64,000 nt of DNA, from positions 214,001-278,000 of the forward strand of contig NZ_CP118735.1 of NCBI RefSeq assembly GCF_032595075.1. Reading direction: 5' to 3'. The notes under the pieces were generated by a model. That model saw only the letters and a program-made list of their open reading frames with translations. It searched no databases and was not told the origin of the DNA. The DNA is from Streptococcus sp. 29887 (GTDB lineage Bacteria > Bacillota > Bacilli > Lactobacillales > Streptococcaceae). Numbering within the stretch: the stretch's first letter is position 1; each line of letters opens with the position of its first letter. The translations under genes and the position numbers were made by a program. Shown piece by piece: positions 29,437-37,825 of this stretch.

Positions 29437-29737
29437 CTACCATTTGTCAAGTCCATCAAGGTATTTGACGAAAAATATTTTGAGTCTCGAAATCCAAATA
29501 TGGAAATTGTTTTCTTTTGGACTAAAGTTTCGTGTAAAAAAGAGTACACGAAATTAACACCTTATGTTGAAAATTTTTGATAAGGTGTTACAATAATATT
29601 GCATAAACAATCTTACTGATTTTGGGTTAAAGTGTAATCGTAAAGTTTGTTATGCGTTATGAGGTAATACATTGTCCGAATGAGACGATGTATGGAGGCA
29701 ATCGTGTGTGGCTTGGTTGAAGTCGTTTGCGATTGTC
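29433..29737. repeat. 305-bp direct repeat, copy 1 (extra IS110 right end)
   Basis: The segment repeats 29738-30042 with no difference that I could see, at an offset of 305 bases. It holds the last codons of the IS110 transposase plus the 3' non-coding end, including the hairpins TCGTGTA/TACACGA and AACACCTTAT/ATAAGGTGTT. It is either the remnant of an earlier insertion or a slippage duplication of the right end. Confidence 0.85.
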
Positions 29738-30042
29738 TTTTCTACCATTTGTCAAGTCCATCAAGGTATTTGACGAAAAATATTTTGAGTCTCGAAATCC
29801 AAATATGGAAATTGTTTTCTTTTGGACTAAAGTTTCGTGTAAAAAAGAGTACACGAAATTAACACCTTATGTTGAAAATTTTTGATAAGGTGTTACAATA
29901 ATATTGCATAAACAATCTTACTGATTTTGGGTTAAAGTGTAATCGTAAAGTTTGTTATGCGTTATGAGGTAATACATTGTCCGAATGAGACGATGTATGG
30001 AGGCAATCGTGTGTGGCTTGGTTGAAGTCGTTTGCGATTGTC
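29738..30042. repeat. 305-bp direct repeat, copy 2 (IS110 right end proper)
   Basis: This copy is continuous with the intact transposase gene. On the minus strand it runs from the 3' coding end through about 180 non-coding bases to GGTAGAAAA, where the second copy begins. Confidence 0.85.
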
Positions 30043-31120
30043 TTTTTCGTTTCTCATAAAAGTCTGCGATATGGCAAGGATTGGTGTGACTAGCTGAAGC
30101 GATATTGTGAATGCACTTGAACAGAATCTTTCTAGCGTAGGGATTGCCACGCTTGGTAATGTGTTCCTTAGCGATGAAGTTTCCAGATTCATAGTGTCTG
30201 AGGTCAATACCGATAAAGGCATTGATTTGATTGGCAGACTGAAAACGGCGAATATCTCCCAGTTCGCCAATAATACTTGTTGCAGTAGTCTCAGCGATAC
30301 CAGGAATAGAAAGTAGAATATCATACTCTGGTAATGGCTGAGCTAGTTCCACCATTTTGTCTAAGGCCGCTTGTCTCTGTTCAGAAAGCCGAAGCAATTC
30401 TTTTCCATAGTAACGCACCTCTTCCAGCATTGGAGAGGTTTTCTTGATGGCACAATAAGATTGGTTAGCTAGTGCTATCAGCTTCTCAGCTAAGTAAGCT
30501 ACACGCTTGTCAGAAATCCGTTTTGAAGTGGACAGACGGATGCTCTTTGAGAGTTCATCCTTGCTTAACTCAAGCACCAAGTCCTTGCAAGGAAACGCAG
30601 TAACTAAGTTCCAGTATTGTTCCCCAGTTGGTGTTGATAAGATAGTTTCCAACTCTGGAAAAGTGACTTGTAAGACCTTGTGCAGACGATTTTTAGCTCG
30701 AACGATGTCCTCGGTTAAGTTCTGATAGAATCGACTGAGATCTCGCAGATCTTGATAGACTTCTTCTTGGACATAAGTGGGTTTACGATTCAGTACAAAC
30801 TGAGACTGAGCCAGTTTTTCAGCGTCAATTTGATCTGTTTTCCGTACACGCAAGCTATCCAGTTGCTTCTTAGCTTCTAAGGGATTGAGCCGCGTATAAG
30901 CGTAGCTATGTTCATCCAGAAAAGCTTGAAGACGACGAGAATAGACGCCTGTTGCTTCAAAGATGATTTCTGGCTTGTGGACGGTTTTCAAATCGCCAAG
31001 TAGCCGAGAAAATCCAATGGCATCATTGGAAATGGTATAGCCATGAACCTTCTCACCGTTGACTAGAATAGCCACTTCTGAACTTACCTTACTCACGTCA
31101 ATCCCGAAAACTGCACGCAT
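29918..31120 (-). CDS. IS110 family transposase (DEDD type)
   Basis: A 400-residue site-specific DNA recombinase. The N-terminal RuvC-like DEDD domain shows FGIDVSK (Asp), IIFEATGVYS (Glu) and KTDQIDAEKLA (two Asp). The C-terminal Transposase_20 domain has LLSIPGIAETTATSII and a Ser region, YESGNFIAKEHITKRGNP, holding the conserved serine. Length and domains are complete, so the gene is probably functional. GAGG lies upstream of ATG 31120. In this family the recombinase works with a bridge RNA made from a non-coding end of the element. Confidence 0.94.
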   Translation of the reverse strand: MRAVFGIDVSKVSSEVAILVNGEKVHGYTISNDAIGFSRLLGDLKTVHKPEIIFEATGVYSRRLQAFLDEHSYAYTRLNPLEAKKQLDSLRVRKTDQIDAEKLAQSQFVLNRKPTYVQEEVYQDLRDLSRFYQNLTEDIVRAKNRLHKVLQVTFPELETILSTPTGEQYWNLVTAFPCKDLVLELSKDELSKSIRLSTSKRISDKRVAYLAEKLIALANQSYCAIKKTSPMLEEVRYYGKELLRLSEQRQAALDKMVELAQPLPEYDILLSIPGIAETTATSIIGELGDIRRFQSANQINAFIGIDLRHYESGNFIAKEHITKRGNPYARKILFKCIHNIASASHTNPCHIADFYEKRKRQSQTTSTKPHTIASIHRLIRTMYYLITHNKLYDYTLTQNQ

Positions 31121-31290
31121 GATATTACCTCTTTGTCTTGAATGATTCCTTGTTTTAGTGACGTCATTTTCAATACTCGACGTCTAGCGTCCCACATACT
31201 TTGATAACATTCTTCCTAAAACAGGTGTCTTGCCAGTTTTTGTCGCGACGTCTAGCGTCAAAAGAACCCTCGACTTAACAAGACACCTCT
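31121..31290 (-). ncRNA. Candidate IS110 bridge RNA region (5' non-coding end)
   Basis: Upstream of the transposase on the minus strand is a non-coding stretch with strong dyads. AGGTGTCTTG (plus-strand 31223-31232) pairs with CAAGACACCT (31279-31288) around about 46 bases. The 13-mer GACGTCTAGCGTC, itself nearly palindromic, occurs twice (31179-31191 and 31247-31259), once inside that loop and once outside. In IS110-group elements the bridge RNA comes from the left non-coding end and its loops pair with target and donor DNA. The assignment is from position and structure only. Confidence 0.5.
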
Positions 31291-31457
31291 ACTTTATCAT
31301 CTTGAGAATGAAAAAAGTAGTGAGTACTCTCTCCCGTCGGAGATTTCCTCACTACTAATCTTAGTATGTTTTTGTCATTTTCTTTGAAGATTTTATAGCA
31401 CAAGCTAACTAGCGCAATGGTAAAGCTACCAAAAGCTACAACTTCAAAAGCTGTCAA
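31275..31457 (-). CDS. Putative holin-like (Hol-Tox / type I) toxin with odd C-terminal extension
   Basis: A TTG start at 31457 is preceded by GGAGGG. The first ~31 residues (MTAFEVV..FGSFTIALVSLCYKIFKEND) match the pattern of small Gram-positive holin-like type I toxins: a short N-terminus, one TM helix and a basic/polar end. Such toxins are usually about 30-35 residues; here the frame stays open to residue 60 through a transcription terminator hairpin. A one-base shift in the GACAAAAAC run would give TAA soon after, so the extension may reflect a frameshift or may simply not be made. A leader ORF overlaps the start. An antisense RNA would normally control such a gene. Confidence 0.6.
   Translation of the reverse strand: MTAFEVVAFGSFTIALVSLCYKIFKENDKNILRLVVRKSPTGESTHYFFHSQDDKVEVSC
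31311..31356 (-). terminator. Terminator hairpin within/after the holin-like toxin reading frame
   Basis: On the minus strand, AGTAGTGAG (plus 31348-31356) pairs with CTCACTACT (31316-31324), with an inner TCTCC/GGGAGA, followed by TTTTTT. It lies inside the extended toxin ORF, so most transcripts may lack the last codons. Confidence 0.7.
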
Positions 31458-31506
31458 AAGAATGCTCCCTCCTTCTGTTAGATTTTGATGAATTGCCCAT
31501 AGGCAT
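31444..31506 (-). CDS. Leader ORF overlapping the holin-like toxin start
   Basis: A short ORF of 20 codons (18 if started at the second ATG, 31500, which has GAGG 8 bases upstream) reads MPMGNSSKSNRRREHSFDSF and stops at TGA 31444-31446. It therefore overlaps the first codons of the toxin in another frame. Its Arg-Arg-Arg codons (AGA AGG AGG) are the toxin's Shine-Dalgarno, so leader translation should directly affect toxin translation. Expression is not proven. Confidence 0.45.
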   Translation of the reverse strand: MPMGNSSKSNRRREHSFDSF

Positions 31507-31622
31507 CACCTCACTTTCAGAAACTCAAGAGCCACCGTCTTCACTTTTCTACTAAATAATTATATTATAAAATGCAAATATGTATTATATTTCTGGTATG
31601 CTAAAAACATTCTGGATAGAAG

Positions 31623-31856
31623 ATGTTAACGAGTATAATCGCAGGTGCCATTATTGGCTTGATTGCGGGGGCTTTGACCTCATCAGATGACCGTCGTGGC
31701 TGTCTAGGAAATATTATCCTTGGACTTGCTGGTTCGTGGATTGGACAGTTGCTCTTTGGTGACTGGGGTCCGCAGTTTGCTGGTATGGCCTTGGTACCGT
31801 CAGTCTTTGGAGTAGTATTGCTGGTGGCGATTTTTAGCAGTTCTAGACGAAATTAA
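31623..31856 (+). CDS. GlsB/YeaQ/YmgE family stress-response membrane protein, copy 2
   Basis: A 77-residue protein nearly identical to the one at 28982-29215 (75 of 77 residues; DNA about 95 percent identical by eye). It keeps the three-helix YeaQ/YmgE pattern. The upstream region differs from copy 1 and has only a weak ribosome site (GGATAGAAG directly before the ATG), so it may be less expressed. The duplication extends downstream: both copies are followed by a related ATT-C-GATTTTTCAGAAAA segment. Confidence 0.85.
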   Translation: MLTSIIAGAIIGLIAGALTSSDDRRGCLGNIILGLAGSWIGQLLFGDWGPQFAGMALVPSVFGVVLLVAIFSSSRRN

Positions 31857-31863
31857 ACACCTG

Positions 31864-31893
31864 AACCGTGCTTCAATTGGAGCCCGGTTTTTT
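31864..31893 (+). terminator. Terminator after GlsB-like copy 2
   Basis: AACCG-GCT pairs with AGC-CGGTT around TTCAATTGG, followed by TTTTT. Confidence 0.8.
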
Positions 31894-31956
31894 GTTGTCT
31901 GAATTTGTACGAATTGCGACATTATTCGGATTTTTCAGAAAATTTCCATTTTTCTG

Positions 31957-31985
31957 TTGACAAGTGAAAAAAAGTTAGGTATCAT
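31957..31985 (+). promoter_or_regulatory. Promoter of the leu operon
   Basis: TTGACA (31957-31962) and TATCAT (31980-31985) have a 17-base spacer. A perfect 8-bp hairpin, GAACCTGT/ACAGGTTC (about 31999-32020), starts the leader RNA. Confidence 0.85.
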
Positions 31986-32045
31986 TGTAAATAATTAAGA
32001 ACCTGTATTCACACAGGTTCCAGAACACTGAAAGGAAAAAGTCAA

Positions 32046-32099
32046 ATGAAACCTGTCACTTCAAAATTCTTTGCTTTGTTGTTGCGACGGTCGGGCTAG
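32046..32099 (+). CDS. leuL: leu operon leader peptide
   Basis: A 17-codon ORF, MKPVTSKFFALLLRRSG, with AAAGG 10 bases upstream and stop TAG 32097-32099. Three consecutive Leu codons (TTG TTG TTG) sit just before the structured attenuator. Slow translation at these codons under leucine shortage would keep the ribosome in place and favour an antiterminator fold. Confidence 0.8.
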   Translation: MKPVTSKFFALLLRRSG

Positions 32100-32192
32100 T
32101 GCTGAAAGAATGCATTAGTCCTGTTTGGCTTACCAAGCGGGCGCTGTTGACAACATCTCGCGGGTAATAGTCCTCGAGGTGTTTTCTTTTTT
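32093..32192 (+). promoter_or_regulatory. leu transcription attenuator
   Basis: Directly after the leader peptide there is a stem GGGCTAGTGC (32093-32102) with GCATTAGTCC (32112-32121), a small TTGG-CTTA-CCAA hairpin (about 32125-32136), and a terminator AACATCTCG (32152-32160) with CGAGGTGTT (32175-32183) followed by TTCTTTTTT. The leader stop codon lies inside the first stem, so ribosome position decides which stems form. No T-box motif is present, so this is ribosome-mediated attenuation. Confidence 0.78.
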
Positions 32193-32263
32193 ACTTGGTT
32201 TACTTACAAAACTAAGAAAAAGAACCTAATAGAAAGGTTAGGGTCATTTAGAAAGGTGTTCTT

Positions 32264-33826
32264 ATGCGTGTGATTGAATTTTTAGATACGACTTTACGGG
32301 ATGGTGAACAGACGCCTGGTGTGAATTTTTCAATCAAGGAAAAAGTGACCATCGCCAAGCAGTTGGAGAAATGGGGGATTTCCGCTATCGAAGCGGGTTT
32401 CCCAGCGGCCAGTCCTGATTCTTTTGAAGCGGTCCGTCAGATTGCGGCGGCGATGACCAAGACAGCGGTGACAGGTTTGGCTCGGTCAGTCAAATCAGAC
32501 ATTGATGCTTGTTATGAGGCTCTGAAAGAGGCTAAGTATCCGCAGATTCATGTTTTCATTGCGACCAGCCCCATTCACCGTGAATTTAAACTCCAAAAGA
32601 CCAAAGAAGAAATTTTGGCGCAAATCACTGAACATGTCAGCTATGCACGTGAGCGTTTTGAAGTGGTTGAGTTTTCGCCAGAAGATGCGACGCGGACGGA
32701 GTTGGATTATTTGCTTCAAGTGGTGCAGACAGCGGTAGATGCCGGTGCGACCTACATCAACATTCCAGATACAGTCGGCTTTACGACCCCGCAGCACTAC
32801 GGAGAAATTTTCCGTTATATAACGACCAATGTCAAATCGGATCGTGAGATTATTTTCAGTCCCCATTGCCATAATGACCTAGGTATGGCTGTTGCCAATA
32901 CCCTTTCAGCTATTAAAAATGGTGCCGGTCGGGTCGAAGGGACTATCAATGGTATCGGTGAGCGGGCTGGAAATGCGGCCCTTGAAGAAGTAGCTGTTTC
33001 TCTTGAAATTCGGAAAGATTTCTATGATGTGACTAGTCCGATTGTTCTGAAGGAAACCCTAAATACTTCGGAATTGGTCTCTCGCTTCTCTGGAATTGCC
33101 ATTCCACGCAATAAGGCGGTGGTCGGTGGAAATGCCTTCTCACACGAATCTGGTATCCATCAGGATGGAGTATTGAAAAATCCATTGACCTATGAAATCA
33201 TTACACCTGAGTTGGTAGGGGTCAAGAAAAATTCTCTGCCACTGGGTAAACTATCTGGTCGCCATGCCTTTGTGGAAAAACTAAAAGAATTAGACTTGTA
33301 TTTTGAAGAGAGTGATGTTGCGGGCCTCTTTGCTCGCTTTAAAAACCTTGCAGACAAGAAGGAAAAAATTACAGATGCAGATATTCGTGCCTTGGTAGCA
33401 GGGACAGAAATTAGCAATCGTGATGGTTTCCAATTTAAAGATTTGCGTTTGGATAGTCAGTCTGACGGTAGTATTCAAGCTAAGGTCATCTTCATCAATC
33501 AGGATGGGGAAGAAGTGGTTGTTGTGGAGTCAGGCAAAGGTTCGGTTGAGGCTGTCTTTAATGCCATTGACCAATTCTTCCACCAAGAGATCAGCTTGGA
33601 ACGTTATCATATTGACGCTATTACGGATGGGATTGATGCCCAGGCGCGTGTGCTTGTCGCCGTAGAAAACAAGGCAACGGAAACCGTCTTTAACGCCTCT
33701 GGTATTGACTTTGACGTATTGAAGGCTTCAGCTATTGCTTACATTCATGCCAATGTCATGGTACAGAAAGAAAATAGCGGACAGATTGATAAGAAACTAT
33801 CTGAGAAAGAGTTGCCAACTAGCTAG
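32264..33826 (+). CDS. leuA: 2-isopropylmalate synthase
   Basis: A 520-residue enzyme joining acetyl-CoA and 2-oxoisovalerate in the first committed step of leucine synthesis. Visible are the catalytic [17 protein letters not shown] at the N-terminus (metal-binding Asp, catalytic Arg), the [12 protein letters not shown] metal-binding histidines near residue 205, [17 protein letters not shown], and a C-terminal regulatory domain (residues ~390-510) for leucine feedback. AAAGG lies before ATG 32264. It is first gene of leuABCD, behind the attenuator, with 8 bases to leuB. Confidence 0.97.
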   Translation: MRVIEFLDTTLRDGEQTPGVNFSIKEKVTIAKQLEKWGISAIEAGFPAASPDSFEAVRQIAAAMTKTAVTGLARSVKSDIDACYEALKEAKYPQIHVFIATSPIHREFKLQKTKEEILAQITEHVSYARERFEVVEFSPEDATRTELDYLLQVVQTAVDAGATYINIPDTVGFTTPQHYGEIFRYITTNVKSDREIIFSPHCHNDLGMAVANTLSAIKNGAGRVEGTINGIGERAGNAALEEVAVSLEIRKDFYDVTSPIVLKETLNTSELVSRFSGIAIPRNKAVVGGNAFSHESGIHQDGVLKNPLTYEIITPELVGVKKNSLPLGKLSGRHAFVEKLKELDLYFEESDVAGLFARFKNLADKKEKITDADIRALVAGTEISNRDGFQFKDLRLDSQSDGSIQAKVIFINQDGEEVVVVESGKGSVEAVFNAIDQFFHQEISLERYHIDAITDGIDAQARVLVAVENKATETVFNASGIDFDVLKASAIAYIHANVMVQKENSGQIDKKLSEKELPTS

Positions 33827-33834
33827 GAGGAAAT

Positions 33835-34887
33835 ATGACGAAAAAAATTGTAGCCTTGGCTGGTGATGGAATCGGTCCTGAAATCATGGAGGCTGGCCTA
33901 GCAGTCCTCGAGGCTGTTGCTGGGCAAGTAGGATTTGATTATGAGATTGAGGAGAGAGCTTTTGGTGGCGCTGGGATTGATGCGGCTGGCCATCCTCTAC
34001 CAGATGCTACCTTACAAGCCTGCCGTCAGGCGGATGCGATTTTGTTAGCAGCTATCGGTAGCCCTCAATATGATGATGCAGCTGTTCGACCAGAACAAGG
34101 CCTGCTTCAACTTCGGAAGGAATTGGGTCTCTTTGCCAATATCCGTCCGGTGAAAATTTTTGATAGCCTGAAAGACTGTTCTCCTCTGAAAGCCGACCGG
34201 CTGGATGGTGTGGATTTGGTCATGGTACGAGAGTTGACAGGTGGGATTTATTTTGGAGAGCATATTCTGGAAACAGACCAAGCCAGCGATAGCAATACCT
34301 ATCAGACAGAAGAAATCGAACGAGTTGTCCGCTCTGCCTTTGACCTAGCCCAAAAAAGACGAAAAAAAGTCACCAGCATTGATAAGCAAAATGTACTGGC
34401 GACGTCAAAATTGTGGCGGAAGGTAGCGGATGAGGTGGCTAAGGACTACCCAGATGTGACCTTGGAGCACCAGTTGGTGGATAGTGCAGCCATGCTTTTG
34501 ATTACCAATCCTAGTCGATTTGACGTCTTGGTGACGGAAAATCTTTTCGGAGATATTTTGTCGGATGAGGCCAGCGTATTAACAGGAACGCTAGGGGTTC
34601 TGCCTTCTGCTAGTCATGCGGTGGCAGGTCCCAGTCTCTACGAACCTATCCATGGTTCGGCACCCGATATTGCAGGTCAGGGCATTGCCAATCCTGTCAG
34701 TATGATTCTATCTGTTGCCATGATGCTGGAAGAAAGTTTTGATTTGATCCAAGCAGGTCAGGGCATTCGCCAAGCCGTTGAAGAAGTCTTTGCCAAGGGG
34801 ATTTTCACTAAAGACCTAGGTGGTAGCGCCTCTACCAAAGAAATAACAGCGGCTATTATTGAACAGCTTGAAAGGAGGTCACCATGA
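33835..34887 (+). CDS. leuB: 3-isopropylmalate dehydrogenase
   Basis: A 350-residue NAD-dependent beta-decarboxylating dehydrogenase giving 2-oxoisocaproate. Family marks: [10 protein letters not shown] at the N-terminus, the substrate-binding arginines in [26 protein letters not shown], the catalytic Lys region ([15 protein letters not shown]) and the metal site [25 protein letters not shown] with GSAPDIAG for NAD. AGGAGG lies before the ATG. It overlaps leuC by 4 bases (ATGA). Confidence 0.97.
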   Translation: MTKKIVALAGDGIGPEIMEAGLAVLEAVAGQVGFDYEIEERAFGGAGIDAAGHPLPDATLQACRQADAILLAAIGSPQYDDAAVRPEQGLLQLRKELGLFANIRPVKIFDSLKDCSPLKADRLDGVDLVMVRELTGGIYFGEHILETDQASDSNTYQTEEIERVVRSAFDLAQKRRKKVTSIDKQNVLATSKLWRKVADEVAKDYPDVTLEHQLVDSAAMLLITNPSRFDVLVTENLFGDILSDEASVLTGTLGVLPSASHAVAGPSLYEPIHGSAPDIAGQGIANPVSMILSVAMMLEESFDLIQAGQGIRQAVEEVFAKGIFTKDLGGSASTKEITAAIIEQLERRSP

Positions 34888-36275
34888 GTGGTAAATCCAT
34901 TTTCGACAAGCTATGGGATCGCCATGTGATTACAGGGCAGGAAGATCAGCCCCAGCTCCTCTATGTCGACCAACATTATGTTCATGAGGTGACCAGTCCC
35001 CAGGCCTTTCAAGGACTGAGGGATACAGGGCGACCTGTTCGGCGCCCAGACTTGACCTTTGCGACTTTTGACCACAACGTACCAACCGTCGATATTCACA
35101 ATATCCGTGATGTCATTTCCAAGGCTCAGATGGATGCCTTGGCGAAGAATATAGAAGATTTCGACATTCCCCATGCAGCCCACGGTTCGGAACATCAGGG
35201 GATTGTCCACATGGTTGGACCAGAAACAGGTCGGACCCAGCCAGGTAAGTTCATTGTCTGTGGAGATAGTCATACGGCTACCCACGGAGCCTTTGGTGCC
35301 ATTGCCTTTGGGATTGGTACTTCTGAAGTGGAGCACGTTCTCGCTACCCAGACCATTTGGCAGGTCAAGCCCAAGCGGCTCCTAGTGGAGTTTGTCGGTC
35401 AGGCACAAGCAGGTGTCTATGCCAAGGACTTTATCCTGGCTCTGATTGCCCGCTACGGCGTGGATTGTGGACTGGGTCACGTGGTGGAGTTTGCAGGTCC
35501 CGTCATCGACCGACTCAGCATGGAAGAGCGGATGACTATTTGCAATATGTCCATTGAGTTCGGCTCTAAGATGGGCATTATGGCTCCAGACCAGACTACT
35601 TTTGACTACCTGCGAGGTCGTGAGTGTGCACCAGCGGACTTTGAGGCGGCGGTGGCAGACTGGAAGGAGCTCTACTCAGATGCCGACACCGTCTATGACA
35701 AGCATCTAGTCCTTGATGTGTCGGACTTAGCACCGATGGTCACTTGGGGGACCACGCCTGCTATGGGGGTTAGCTTTGACGAAACCTTCCCAGCCATCCG
35801 TGACCACAACGACGAGCGGGCCTACGCTTACATGGACTTAGCTCCTGGGCAAAAGGCTGCGGACATTCCCGTTGGCTATGTCTTCCTAGGCTCTTGTACC
35901 AATGCTCGCCTCAGCGATTTGCAGCTGGCAGCTAGGATTGTTAAGGGGCGGAAAATAGCAGAGCAGGTTACGGCCATTGTCGTTCCAGGTAGTCGCCCTG
36001 TCAAGCGGGCTGCAGAAAAGCTTGGTCTAGACAAGATTTTCATGGAGGCAGGCTTTGAATGGCGAGATCCAGGTTGCTCCATGTGTCTGGGTATGAATCC
36101 AGACAAGGTACCTGCTGGTGTCCACTGCGCCTCTACAAGTAATCGAAACTTTGAAGACCGACAGGGCTTTGGGGCCAAGACCCACTTGTGTAGTCCTGCT
36201 ATGGCTGCCGCAGCTGCGCTTTATGGACGTTTTGTCGACACTAGACAGCTAGACATTCTCAAGGAGGGAGTTTAA
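34884..36275 (+). CDS. leuC: 3-isopropylmalate dehydratase large subunit
   Basis: A 463-residue aconitase-type subunit carrying the 4Fe-4S cluster; with LeuD it isomerises 2- to 3-isopropylmalate. Cluster cysteines are visible in [11 protein letters not shown] (about residue 335) and CSMCLGMN (about 395-400), and the active-site region in [15 protein letters not shown]. The start overlaps leuB by 4 bases, with AAAGGAGG upstream, and the stop overlaps the leuD ATG (TAATG), so translation is coupled. Confidence 0.97.
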   Translation: MSGKSIFDKLWDRHVITGQEDQPQLLYVDQHYVHEVTSPQAFQGLRDTGRPVRRPDLTFATFDHNVPTVDIHNIRDVISKAQMDALAKNIEDFDIPHAAHGSEHQGIVHMVGPETGRTQPGKFIVCGDSHTATHGAFGAIAFGIGTSEVEHVLATQTIWQVKPKRLLVEFVGQAQAGVYAKDFILALIARYGVDCGLGHVVEFAGPVIDRLSMEERMTICNMSIEFGSKMGIMAPDQTTFDYLRGRECAPADFEAAVADWKELYSDADTVYDKHLVLDVSDLAPMVTWGTTPAMGVSFDETFPAIRDHNDERAYAYMDLAPGQKAADIPVGYVFLGSCTNARLSDLQLAARIVKGRKIAEQVTAIVVPGSRPVKRAAEKLGLDKIFMEAGFEWRDPGCSMCLGMNPDKVPAGVHCASTSNRNFEDRQGFGAKTHLCSPAMAAAAALYGRFVDTRQLDILKEGV

Positions 36276-36868
36276 TGCACCAATTTACCACATGGACAGG
36301 AACAACCGTTCCGCTCATGAATGATAATATTGATACTGACCAGCTCCTGCCCAAGCAGTTTCTCAAGCTGATTGACAAAAAAGGATTTGGCAAGTATCTG
36401 CTCTATGCTTGGCGGTATTTGGATGATAACTACACGGATAATCCTGACTTCATTCTCAATCAGCCTGAGTATCAAGGAGCTAGTATCCTCATATCTGGGG
36501 ACAACTTCGGAGCAGGTTCCTCTAGGGAACATGCTGCTTGGGCTCTGGCAGATTATGGCTTCAAGGTCATCATTGCAGGCTCCTTTGGGGATATTCACTA
36601 CAACAATGACTTGAACAATGGGATTCTGCCCATTATCCAGCCCAAAGAAGTCAGGGACCAACTGGCTCAGCTGGCTCCTGACCAAGAAATCACGGTTGAC
36701 TTGGCAAACCAGTTGATACGGACGCCTTTTTGGGAATTCCCATTTGACATCGAACAGGATTGGAAACACAAGTTGCTCAATGGCTTGGATGATATCGGTA
36801 TTACCTTGCAGTATCAGGATTTGATTGCTGAGTATGAGGGGAATCGCCCAAGCTACTGGCAAGAATAG
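36275..36868 (+). CDS. leuD: 3-isopropylmalate dehydratase small subunit
   Basis: A 197-residue swivelling-domain partner of LeuC. Conserved marks: [14 protein letters not shown] near residue 20, and [17 protein letters not shown] near residue 72, which contacts the substrate. It is the last gene of the leu operon and is followed by an intergenic repeat rather than a clear classical terminator. Confidence 0.96.
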   Translation: MHQFTTWTGTTVPLMNDNIDTDQLLPKQFLKLIDKKGFGKYLLYAWRYLDDNYTDNPDFILNQPEYQGASILISGDNFGAGSSREHAAWALADYGFKVIIAGSFGDIHYNNDLNNGILPIIQPKEVRDQLAQLAPDQEITVDLANQLIRTPFWEFPFDIEQDWKHKLLNGLDDIGITLQYQDLIAEYEGNRPSYWQE

Positions 36869-36975
36869 AGTCTTTCATTTTATCTTTTATTACTGCGTTA
36901 ACTCGCTTTGCCGTACTTTAGTACTGTCTGCAGCTCGTTGCCTAGTACTAAAAGCAAACTGAAAGACTCCTACGA
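36869..36975. repeat. Modular intergenic repeat, copy 2 (after leuD)
   Basis: An imperfect long inverted repeat runs from AGTCTTTCATTTTATCTTTTATTAC to TAGTACTAAAAGCAAACTGAAAGACT. Its ends match those of the repeat at 37826-38150. It is non-coding and could fold into a long hairpin that also ends leu transcription. Confidence 0.6.
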
Positions 36976-37034
36976 AATATGAAAAAAACAAGCAGGTTGC
37001 TCTGCTATGGAACAAAAGAAAAGAGGAAATGATT

Positions 37035-37820
37035 ATGACGAAACAAATTCACTGGGATGGCGCACTTTCACAAGAAGGTTTTGACATTATCAAGGGTGAG
37101 GGAGGCGTGATTGTCTGCCCGACTAAGGTTGGTTATATCATCATGACTGCTGACAAGGCTGGCTTGGAGCGTAAGTTTGATGCCAAAGAGCGCAAGCGGA
37201 ATAAACCGGGCGTGGTCCTTTGTGGTAGCATGGAGGAGTTGCGTGAGTTGGCTCAGTTGACTCCTGAGATTGATGCCTTCTACCAAAAACATTGGGACGA
37301 GGACATTTTGTTGGGTTGTATCCTGCCTTGGAAACCAGAGGCTTACGCCAAGTTGCAGGCTTATGGCGATGGTCGTGAAGAGTTGATGACCGACGTTCGT
37401 GGTACTTCATGCTTTGTTATCAAGTTTGGTGTGGCTGGCGAGCAGATTGCTAAGGAAATGTGGGAAAAAGAAGGCCGTATGGTCTACGCTTCATCTGCTA
37501 ACCCATCAGGTAAGGGAAATCGTGGTAAGGTAGAAGGTATCGGTGAGCGGATTGCTTCTAAGGTAGACTTGATTATCGAGGCGGATGACTACGTGGCATC
37601 TATCCAGCCAGACAAGACCATTGAGACCCGCTATGAGCAAGGGGTTATGGTGTCTATGGTAGATAAAGATGGTAAACTGATTCCAGAACAAGGTGCAGAT
37701 AGCCGTTCTATCAGCCCATGCCCAGTTGTCATCCGTAAGGGTCTGGACATCGATAAAATCATGATGCACCTGTCAGACCATTTCAACTCTTGGGACTATA
37801 GACAAGGGGAATACTACTAA
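37035..37820 (+). CDS. Sua5/YciO/YrdC-fold protein
   Basis: A 261-residue protein with the YrdC-type RNA/nucleotide-binding fold: GEGGVIVCPTKVGYIIM near the N-terminus, KERKRNKPGVVLC, and YASSANPSGKGN near residue 155, which matches the conserved S/T-N-P-S-G motif. YrdC/Sua5 proteins make threonylcarbamoyl-AMP for tRNA t6A, but this is a divergent paralogue, so the reaction is uncertain. I chose ATG 37035 because GAGGA is 8 bases upstream; an ATG at 37029 is too close. It stands alone between two intergenic repeats. Confidence 0.8.
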   Translation: MTKQIHWDGALSQEGFDIIKGEGGVIVCPTKVGYIIMTADKAGLERKFDAKERKRNKPGVVLCGSMEELRELAQLTPEIDAFYQKHWDEDILLGCILPWKPEAYAKLQAYGDGREELMTDVRGTSCFVIKFGVAGEQIAKEMWEKEGRMVYASSANPSGKGNRGKVEGIGERIASKVDLIIEADDYVASIQPDKTIETRYEQGVMVSMVDKDGKLIPEQGADSRSISPCPVVIRKGLDIDKIMMHLSDHFNSWDYRQGEYY

Positions 37821-37825
37821 GATAT

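Larger units (their letters stand above)
29433..31290 (-). mobile_element. IS110-family insertion sequence with duplicated right end
   Basis: One intact DEDD transposase gene reads leftward, with about 180 bases of 3' non-coding DNA (present twice) and a structured 5' non-coding region. IS110 elements lack long terminal inverted repeats, so the left boundary (between about 31260 and 31310) is only approximate. The right end is placed at GGTAGAAAA because both repeat copies end there. It lies between a small-RNA terminator and the terminator of a holin-like toxin. Confidence 0.75.

Noticed and set aside
29657..29854. 65-residue minus-strand ORF
   Set aside because: It is an out-of-frame translation of the duplicated IS110 right end, not a separate gene.
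29433..30042. CRISPR-like array
   Set aside because: Only two long identical units with no spacers; it is a tandem IS end duplication. No CRISPR array was seen in the window.
32100..32192. T-box riboswitch before leuA
   Set aside because: No AGGGTGGNACCGCG-like or TGGN antiterminator bulge sequence is present; a leader peptide with Leu codons explains the structure better.
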